Positions 5,911-11,543 of a stretch of DNA of 11,543 nt are shown here, one piece after another. The DNA comes from Gemmatimonadota bacterium. Its GTDB lineage: Bacteria > Gemmatimonadota > Gemmatimonadetes > Gemmatimonadales > GWC2-71-9. The DNA is taken from positions 1 through 11,543 of the forward strand of contig SMVY01000104.1 in NCBI GenBank assembly GCA_004357415.1. Direction: 5' to 3'. A program made the position numbers and the translations under genes. Position 1 is the stretch's first letter. Each line of letters begins with the position of its first letter. A model generated the notes under the pieces. The model had not been told where the DNA came from. It did not search any database and was given only the letters and a program-made list of their open reading frames with translations.

Positions 5911-7158
5911 ATGTCCAGCGACAAGCACCTCAGATGTTCATTTTGCGGCAAGTCCAAGGACTCCGTCCGCAAATTCATCTCCGGCCCGTCGGTCTACATT
6001 TGCAACGAGTGCATCACGTTATGCAATGAGATCCTGGCCGAGGACGAGGAGCGCGATGTCGCCGAGGGGATCACCGACGTCCCCACTCCGTCGGAAATCA
6101 AGGCCGTGCTCGACGAGTACGTCATCGGACAGGAAAAGGCCAAGCGAACGATTTCGGTGGCCATCTACAACCACTACAAGCGCATCAACTCGCAGCCGGT
6201 CCGCGATGACGATGTCGAGCTGGACAAGTCCAACATCCTGCTGCTCGGCCCGACGGGTGTCGGCAAGACGCTCCTGGCCCAGACGCTGGCCCGAATCATC
6301 GACGTCCCCTTCACCATAGCGGATGCCACCACGTTGACGGAAGCCGGCTACGTCGGTGAGGACGTGGAAAACATTCTGGTGCGGCTGCTCCAGGCCGGCG
6401 ACTTCAACGTCAGCGAGTGCGAGCGCGGCATAGTCTACATCGACGAGATCGACAAGATCGCCCGCAAGTCTGAGAACCCCAGCATAACGCGGGACGTGTC
6501 TGGCGAGGGGGTACAGCAGGCCCTCCTGAAGATCCTCGAGGGCACCATCGCTTCGGTGCCGCCACAAGGCGGACGCAAGCACCCGCAACAGGAGTACATC
6601 CAGATCAACACCAAGGACATCCTGTTCATATGCGGTGGCACGTTCGACGGGCTCGAGACGATCATCCAGGCGCGCACCGGCACTCAGCAGATCGGCTTCG
6701 GGGCGGCGGTCCAAACCGACGCCGAAAAGGTGGGATCCTCCCATTATCACGACGTCGAGCCGGACGACCTGTTACGGTTCGGACTCATTCCCGAATTGGT
6801 TGGTCGCATGCCGGTCACGGTGGCCCTCGATGCGCTCGACAAAGACGCGCTGATCAGGATCCTCCTCGAGCCCAAGAACGCGCTCACCAAGCAGTACAAG
6901 CGGCTGTTCGAGTTTGAGAACGTCCGCGTGACATTCGATGCCAAGGCACTCCAGGCAGTGGCTGAGCGCGCCCTCAAGCGCGGCACCGGTGCCCGCGGCC
7001 TCCGCGCCATCCTCGAAATGGTCATGACGGACATCATGTTCGACATCCCCGACCGGGAAGACGTCCGGGAGATCGTGATCACCGCCGAATCCGTCCGCGA
7101 CGGCACGCCGCCGCTGGTGCTCACGGAAACGCAGCCGCGCACCAAACGCGAGGCCTGA
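5911..7158 (+). CDS. clpX: ATP-dependent Clp protease ATP-binding subunit ClpX
   Basis: 415 residues, normal length. ClpX is a hexameric AAA+ unfoldase that feeds tagged substrates into ClpP. The N-terminal zinc-binding domain has cysteines 9, 12, 31 and 34. Walker A is GPTGVGKT (113-120), pore loop GYVG (146-149), Walker B VYIDEID (175-181), RKH loop at 222-224, IGF loop for ClpP docking at 261-263, arginine finger R299 in PELVGRMP, and sensor 2 GARGLR (360-365). All functional motifs are intact. The 65-base gap after clpP holds no clear promoter or terminator, so co-transcription with clpP is likely. The stop codon appears to overlap the start of engB (CTGA). Confidence 0.98.
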   Translation: MSSDKHLRCSFCGKSKDSVRKFISGPSVYICNECITLCNEILAEDEERDVAEGITDVPTPSEIKAVLDEYVIGQEKAKRTISVAIYNHYKRINSQPVRDDDVELDKSNILLLGPTGVGKTLLAQTLARIIDVPFTIADATTLTEAGYVGEDVENILVRLLQAGDFNVSECERGIVYIDEIDKIARKSENPSITRDVSGEGVQQALLKILEGTIASVPPQGGRKHPQQEYIQINTKDILFICGGTFDGLETIIQARTGTQQIGFGAAVQTDAEKVGSSHYHDVEPDDLLRFGLIPELVGRMPVTVALDALDKDALIRILLEPKNALTKQYKRLFEFENVRVTFDAKALQAVAERALKRGTGARGLRAILEMVMTDIMFDIPDREDVREIVITAESVRDGTPPLVLTETQPRTKREA

Positions 7159-7769
7159 CGGTTTCCGTCGACTCGCCGCTCCGACACCTACCGGTTGACT
7201 TCGTCGGCAGCTTTCCCACGGCCGACGTGACCCTCGACCCTCCACTCCCCGAATTCGCCTTCATCGGCCGGTCCAACGTCGGCAAGTCGAGCCTCATCAA
7301 CGCGCTCCTCCGGCGAAAACGCCTCGCACGGGTAAGTCGCACGCCCGGCAAGACGACCCTCATAAACGTGTACCGGCTGCCGACCTTCTACCTGGTCGAT
7401 CTCCCCGGGTACGGGTTCGCCACCGCCAGCAAGACCGCCCGTGCCGGCTACCGGAGGTTGATCACCGCCTACCTGAAGACGCGGCCGGACGTGGCCGGAC
7501 TCATCTGGCTCCTGGACATCCGGCACGCCCCGTCGGACGAGGACCGGTGGATGCTGGACCTGCTCCACTCCCAGGGACACCCCACCCTCCTGGTGTTCAC
7601 CAAAGCGGACAAACTCGGCCGCCAAGAGCGCCAACAGCGGCTTTCGAGCCTGGCCGAGGACTTGCAAGCCGATGCGGATCAGGTGCAACTTGTTAGCGTT
7701 AAATCAGGTGAAGGCGTCGCCGAACTCGGAGCGAGTTTGATCGCTGCCATTCCCGAAGGAGACTCGTAG
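7155..7769 (+). CDS. engB: EngB/YsxC ribosome-biogenesis GTPase, probable CTG start
   Basis: About 204 residues from CTG 7155. EngB is a P-loop GTPase needed for 50S subunit assembly. Motifs (numbered from the CTG): G1 GRSNVGKS 38-45, G2 region RTPGKT 62-67, G3 DLPGYG 82-87, G4 TKAD 149-152, G5 SVKSGEG 181-187. The first conventional start in frame is GTG 7227, but that would remove the conserved N-terminal strand FVGSFP (16-21), which matches the FV.S stretch of the family before LPE.AF.GRSN, and it has no ribosome-binding site. No ATG, GTG or TTG lies between the upstream stop region and 7227. CTG 7155 overlaps the clpX stop and gives family-typical length. If GTG is used, the protein is 180 residues. 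Gene identity is sure; the start is not. Confidence 0.93.
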   Translation: MTVSVDSPLRHLPVDFVGSFPTADVTLDPPLPEFAFIGRSNVGKSSLINALLRRKRLARVSRTPGKTTLINVYRLPTFYLVDLPGYGFATASKTARAGYRRLITAYLKTRPDVAGLIWLLDIRHAPSDEDRWMLDLLHSQGHPTLLVFTKADKLGRQERQQRLSSLAEDLQADADQVQLVSVKSGEGVAELGASLIAAIPEGDS

Positions 7770-7770
7770 C

Positions 7771-8412
7771 ATGTCCAGCCATTTTCCCTTGCGTGCTGCC
7801 TGTATTCTCGGGAGTGCAGTGCTCCTCGGCGCCGATACCGCCGTGGCGCAGATCCAGACGGACGATGGGCTTCCGCCGGCGGGGTACGGCCGGCTCAATC
7901 AGGACAACCTGTCGATCGGCATGCGGACCAGCAGCCTGGACATCCGGTTGACGATCCTCCAGGAATCGGCGTTGCGCCTCTTGAACCAGGACAGTTACGC
8001 CTCGCTCCACCGGCTGGTGGAATCCAAGCGCGTCCAGATCGACTCGATCGCCAAGCTCTACAGCGTGCCCCAGCCGGGTTTGCTCATGGTACGCTACTTT
8101 GCCCTCGTCGAAGGGACCAGGTTCGACGCGCAGCTCCTGACCGCCAACGTCAACACGCTGTTTCTGAATCCTGTGGCCATCATTCCGCTCACCACCTCGA
8201 TCCAGTCGAACCGCCTCGAGCGACGACAGACGGCCGCGGGCATTTACGTGTTTGCCGACGCGTTGACGCCCTATCTCCCCATGTCGTTCACCTACGGAGC
8301 CACCACCACCAACGGGTGGGACTCGAACCGGGTCCAAGTCCTGCAACGCGAGCGGAACCGGATTCAGTCGCGCGTCATGCAGCAACAGAGCGATCCGGAG
8401 GGCGGCCGGTAA
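7771..8412 (+). CDS. secreted protein of unknown function
   Basis: 213 residues from ATG 7771, one base after the engB stop, with GAAGGAGA upstream. The N-terminus is a Sec signal peptide: a basic start, hydrophobic core ACILGSAVLLG, then AVA with cleavage near residue 26. C11 is not in a valid lipobox, so it is probably not a lipoprotein. The mature part begins with a glycine/proline-rich segment, then a helical stretch (about 58-95, rich in LRLL, SLHRLV) and a beta-like part (about 103-178). The tail is polar and arginine/glutamine-rich. I do not recognise the family. The location suggests a periplasmic or surface protein co-transcribed with engB and the acyltransferase. Confidence 0.8.
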   Translation: MSSHFPLRAACILGSAVLLGADTAVAQIQTDDGLPPAGYGRLNQDNLSIGMRTSSLDIRLTILQESALRLLNQDSYASLHRLVESKRVQIDSIAKLYSVPQPGLLMVRYFALVEGTRFDAQLLTANVNTLFLNPVAIIPLTTSIQSNRLERRQTAAGIYVFADALTPYLPMSFTYGATTTNGWDSNRVQVLQRERNRIQSRVMQQQSDPEGGR

Positions 8413-8451
8413 CGTCCCGGCACCCTCCTCTTTAATTCTGCCGGAGACTTG

Positions 8452-9300
8452 ATGCCGCTTCTCCCCCTCAAGACGGTGAGCATACCGGACCCCACACGGG
8501 AGACGTTCGACGCGTGGCTGGAGGAGTTGGGCAGCCGGCTCGCCGCGCCCGACGCGGACTGGTACGCCATTGCGCGTGACACGCTGTTTCAGCTGTACCA
8601 CCCCGGTCACACTGACTATATCGAACTCCTGGAGGACCCAGTCACACCGCTGGCCGCGAAGGCATCCCTGCTGGCGCTCGATCCACACAACGTGACGCTC
8701 GAGCCGGAGTACTACGCCGACGTCGACACCGAGAAATTCGCCAGGGTCAAACCGCTGTTGTGGTTGTGGCAGCGGTTCGATCATTCGCCGGCCGGTGGCA
8801 CCAACGTGCACCTGGGGGTCCAATTCCGGCGATTGCTGGCGCCGCACATCTTTGCGCGCTGCGGCCGGAACTTCAAATGCTTCCAGTTCGCCGAGGTGTC
8901 CTACGGCTACAATCTGGACGTGGGCGACGACGTCGTGATCCACCGGCACGTCCTGCTGGACGATCGCGGCGGCATCACGCTGGGCGACCGCGTCAGCATC
9001 GCCGACTACGCCAACATCTATAGCCACACCCACAGCATCGACGACCAGAGGGACGTCACCAACGCCCGGACGGTTCTCGAGGACGACGTCCGCATCACCT
9101 ACCACGCCACCGTCCTGGCCGGCACCAGGGTGGGCACCAACGCCATGGTCGGGGCCTGTGCCGTCGCCACCAGGGACGTCCGGCCCTACCACGTGAACGT
9201 CGGCATCCCCGCCCGATCGATCGCCGTCAAGTCCGACGCTCCGCCGGAGGCGCGGTCCACCAAGCGGGTGCCACACCACGAGGGAGATTCGGGCTTCTGA
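8452..9300 (+). CDS. left-handed beta-helix acyltransferase (hexapeptide family) with unassigned N-terminal region
   Basis: 282 residues from ATG 8452, with GGAGA four bases upstream (a TTG directly before it is also in frame). Residues about 150-258 show hexapeptide-repeat spacing ([LIV]G.. turns such as NLDVGDDVVI, ITLGDRVSI, VLAGTRVGTNAMVG) and the catalytic-type histidines YSHTHS (190-195), followed by the closing GIPARSIA. This resembles the maltose/galactoside O-acetyltransferase group, so it probably moves an acetyl or other acyl group from a CoA thioester to a sugar or polysaccharide. Residues 1-145 are longer than in typical maltose acetyltransferases: helical, rich in W, Y and H, and of no domain I recognise. 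It is not a membrane protein. Its stop overlaps the kinase start (CTGA at 9297-9300). Confidence 0.82.
   Translation: MPLLPLKTVSIPDPTRETFDAWLEELGSRLAAPDADWYAIARDTLFQLYHPGHTDYIELLEDPVTPLAAKASLLALDPHNVTLEPEYYADVDTEKFARVKPLLWLWQRFDHSPAGGTNVHLGVQFRRLLAPHIFARCGRNFKCFQFAEVSYGYNLDVGDDVVIHRHVLLDDRGGITLGDRVSIADYANIYSHTHSIDDQRDVTNARTVLEDDVRITYHATVLAGTRVGTNAMVGACAVATRDVRPYHVNVGIPARSIAVKSDAPPEARSTKRVPHHEGDSGF
9281..9287 (+). promoter_or_regulatory. ribosome-binding site supporting a CTG start for the kinase
   Basis: AGGGAGA lies nine bases before CTG 9297, a normal spacing. The later in-frame GTG 9360 and ATG 9402 have no such sequence and would cut into the first membrane helix. Confidence 0.55.
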
Positions 9301-11543
9301 GCCGACAGCAACGGGGCCTGGCAAGACTTCTCGCGGCCACTTCCGCCGCGTTCGCCGTCGTGGGACTCGGCTCGGCGATTACCACGACCACCCCGCTCGG
9401 CATGGGCGTCGTCCTCGCGGGGTACAGCGCAGCCAGCATCTGGATCGGCGTCCGCTTCCCCCTACGGCTCCCCCTAGTCCTCATCAGCCACGTCGTCGTC
9501 CTGGTGCTGCTGACGGTAACGGACACCCTACCGATCACCGGCATCGTCGTCATCGCCGTATTGGTCGCCACCTCGGTTGGCGCCACGCTCATTGTTCAAA
9601 CCAGACGCCTAGAGGCCCTGGCTGATAGCCGGGAGCGACAGATGGCGCGCTTCTCCCGGGAACGGGACCAGCTCGCCCAACAGCTCGACCGTCGGATCAA
9701 TCAGATTTTCTCGCTGCAGGAATTGAGTTACATCCTGTCCGAGTCGCTCCAGGAAGAGCGGATCGTGACCCAGGTCGCCAGCTACGTGGCGCGATTTCTT
9801 CCGGCGGGGGGCACCAGCGTCCTCCTGGCAGACGAACGCACCGGGGAGCTTCGGGTCGCCGCCGGCGAAGGCTCCATGGCCAGCCTGGTGGGCACCCGGC
9901 TACCCGAGCAGTCCGCCGGGCTCATCAGCAAAGCGATCGGCGGTGAGCGGCTCGAAGTGGCCGGCCGGGCGGGCGAAACCGAAATCGTCCTGTTCGACGG
10001 CTGCACCGTCGAGACCGCCGCCATCGCTCCCCTCACGGCCCACGGGGTCACCATGGGCGCAATTCTGGTAGCGGACACCGACGAGGGCGAATTCACCACC
10101 GAGGACCTGTGGCTGATCTCCACCGTGGCGACCCAGACCGCGGTGGTCCTGGCCAACAGTCGCTTCTTCGAGATGTTCAAGCGGGGCAAAGAAGAGTGGG
10201 AAACCACGTTCGATGCCCTGACCGAGAGCATAGCCATCGTGGATGGAGCCGGGGTGATGCGGCGGGTGAACAGCGCCCTGGCCAAGTTGCTGGGGCTTCC
10301 CGAGCCATCCCTGGTCGGCAAATCCTTCACCGACCTCGTGTTCGGCTCCGCGGAACAGATTCCCGACGCCATCAAGGCCGCGCGGCGGGGCGAACGCCCG
10401 CCACCCGAGACCGTCCGCTCACTGCCGCTGCAACGGACCATCCGGGTGACCGCGGCCCCGCTACCCGAAGACGAGCGCGCCAGCGACACCATCGTGGTGC
10501 TCATCGAGGACGTGACCGAACAGCGGGCCCTGGAGACTCAACTCATCCAGAACGAGAAGATGGCGGCGGTGGGTCAGCTGGTGTCGGGCGTGGCCCACGA
10601 ATTGAACAACCCGTTGACGTCCATTTCAGGCCTGTCGGAGTTCCTGCTCGAGCCGGGACGGATGCCCGAGTCGCACACCGAGCACATGCGGGTGATCCAC
10701 GAGCAGGCCGAGCGCGCAGGCCGGATAGTCCAGAACCTGTTGACGTTCGCCCGCAAAGGGGAGCCGGAAACTGCCGAGGTCGATATCAACTGGGTGGTCA
10801 ACAAGACGCTTCAGCTGGTCGAACACGAGTTGACACTTGGCGGCATCACCTTGGACCGGCGGCTAGCCGACACCCCGCTCATCGTCCGTGGCGATCAGCA
10901 CGAGCTGCAACAGGTAGTCCTCAACCTCATGACCAACGCCATCCACGTGGTCGACAATCTACCGCCCGATGCTCCCAGGACGATCACCCTCGAGACCGGG
11001 CGTGGGGCCGACGGCAAGATCACCCTCAGCGTGGCCGACAGCGGGCTCGGGGTCCCCGAGGAACTCGTAGGCAGGCTGTTCACGCCGTTCTTCACCACCA
11101 AGGAACCCGGCAAGGGTACCGGGTTGGGGTTGTCGATCAGTTACGGGATCGTGAAGTCGCACGGGGGGGCCATCGTATACGACCGCGCCCCACCCCCCAG
11201 TGGCGGCGCATGTTTCCGCGTTACCCTGCCGCCGGCCGGCTCCGAGCCCCAGCGCCAGGATGCGCCCCCCGACCAGGTTCCCCGCCGTCTGTTGGTCGTC
11301 GATCAGGACCGGAGCGCGGTCCGCGTCCTCAAGGCGCTCTTCACCGCCGATGGCTTCCAGGTCGAGGTGGTGGGAAACGGCGAGGACGCGTGGCAACGAC
11401 TCGTTTCGACCCCCTTCGATCTGATCATCACCGACGCCCGGGCGACACTGGGCGACGGCCGTCGCCTGTCCGCTGCGCTCCAGTCCCAGGACCTGATATC
11501 ACCGTCGAGGATCCTCATCGCGGTGCCCGACGTCGACCGCCGC
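9297..11543 (+). CDS. membrane hybrid histidine kinase with GAF, PAS and receiver domains (3' end outside the window)
   Basis: 749 codons are open to the window edge. From the probable CTG start, a basic N-terminus precedes four hydrophobic segments (about 8-28, 34-51, 58-75, 78-100). A coiled-coil signalling helix (103-140), GAF-like domain (about 150-292) and PAS domain (about 298-411) follow. HisKA has H434 in VSGVAHELNNPLTS. The ATPase domain has the N box LNLMTNAIHVV (N547), G1 DSGLGVP (581-587), an F box TPFFTTK and G2 GKGTGLGL (605-612). A C-terminal receiver begins near 667 and is incomplete here: acidic residues read VVDQD, the candidate phospho-acceptor is D713 in IITDARATLGDG, and the usual Thr/Ser position seems to be Ala in ILIAVPD. 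It should autophosphorylate at H434. The signal is unknown; the GAF and PAS domains suggest a cytoplasmic ligand. No response regulator gene is visible. Confidence 0.9.
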   Translation, partial: MSRQQRGLARLLAATSAAFAVVGLGSAITTTTPLGMGVVLAGYSAASIWIGVRFPLRLPLVLISHVVVLVLLTVTDTLPITGIVVIAVLVATSVGATLIVQTRRLEALADSRERQMARFSRERDQLAQQLDRRINQIFSLQELSYILSESLQEERIVTQVASYVARFLPAGGTSVLLADERTGELRVAAGEGSMASLVGTRLPEQSAGLISKAIGGERLEVAGRAGETEIVLFDGCTVETAAIAPLTAHGVTMGAILVADTDEGEFTTEDLWLISTVATQTAVVLANSRFFEMFKRGKEEWETTFDALTESIAIVDGAGVMRRVNSALAKLLGLPEPSLVGKSFTDLVFGSAEQIPDAIKAARRGERPPPETVRSLPLQRTIRVTAAPLPEDERASDTIVVLIEDVTEQRALETQLIQNEKMAAVGQLVSGVAHELNNPLTSISGLSEFLLEPGRMPESHTEHMRVIHEQAERAGRIVQNLLTFARKGEPETAEVDINWVVNKTLQLVEHELTLGGITLDRRLADTPLIVRGDQHELQQVVLNLMTNAIHVVDNLPPDAPRTITLETGRGADGKITLSVADSGLGVPEELVGRLFTPFFTTKEPGKGTGLGLSISYGIVKSHGGAIVYDRAPPPSGGACFRVTLPPAGSEPQRQDAPPDQVPRRLLVVDQDRSAVRVLKALFTADGFQVEVVGNGEDAWQRLVSTPFDLIITDARATLGDGRRLSAALQSQDLISPSRILIAVPDVDRR

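Noticed and set aside
7803..7803. Lipoprotein signal at C11 of the unknown secreted protein
   Set aside because: The residues before the cysteine (LRAAC) do not fit a lipobox, and most of the hydrophobic core follows the cysteine instead of preceding it.
7699..9324. 541-codon open frame on the minus strand
   Set aside because: It lies antisense to engB, the secreted protein and the acyltransferase, all of which have motifs or signal peptides. Its composition (V, G, D, R rich, no domain) is typical of a shadow frame in GC-rich DNA.

Overview
This is a GC-rich bacterial chromosomal window, mostly housekeeping and cell-envelope genes. The gene set fits a Gram-negative-type, non-model environmental lineage: a DUF481 outer-membrane-type protein, spmA/spmB-like genes, a tig-clpP-clpX-engB block and a large GAF/PAS hybrid histidine kinase. 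Gemmatimonadota is my best guess, at low to moderate confidence; no marker here proves it. I see no CRISPR array, insertion sequence, phage gene, toxin-antitoxin pair or recognisable defence locus.

Layout. (1) Bases 1-2818, + strand: the last 16 codons of an unknown gene, then spmA and spmB (paired nucleoside-recognition/Gate-domain membrane proteins), then a cytoplasmic M14-type zinc carboxypeptidase. Spacing is tight and the genes look like one operon. (2) Bases 2867-3604, - strand: a secreted DUF481 protein, convergent with the peptidase gene. (3) Bases 3605-3977: a divergent intergenic region with a three-copy GCTGGCC motif able to form alternative hairpins, a candidate -10 box and tRNA-Leu(UAG). 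(4) Bases 3978-7769, + strand: tig, clpP, clpX and engB/ysxC, a protein-folding, proteolysis and ribosome-assembly block. tig and clpP overlap by ATGA; clpX and engB appear to overlap by CTGA. (5) Bases 7771-11543, + strand: a secreted protein of unknown function one base after engB, a left-handed beta-helix acyltransferase with a large unassigned N-terminal region, and a membrane hybrid histidine kinase that runs off the window.

How the genes work together: trigger factor folds nascent chains, and ClpX feeds substrates to ClpP. EngB is an essential-type GTPase for 50S assembly. The spmAB-peptidase group resembles the Bacillus dacB-spmAB arrangement, in which membrane proteins sit beside a peptidoglycan-trimming carboxypeptidase. 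That parallel is inference, because the peptidase here has no visible export signal.

The points most worth a second look are two genes (engB and the kinase) whose only sensible start is a CTG overlapping the upstream stop codon, a roughly 120-residue insertion in SpmA, a kinase receiver domain with altered key residues, and the unassigned regions of the acyltransferase, peptidase and secreted protein.
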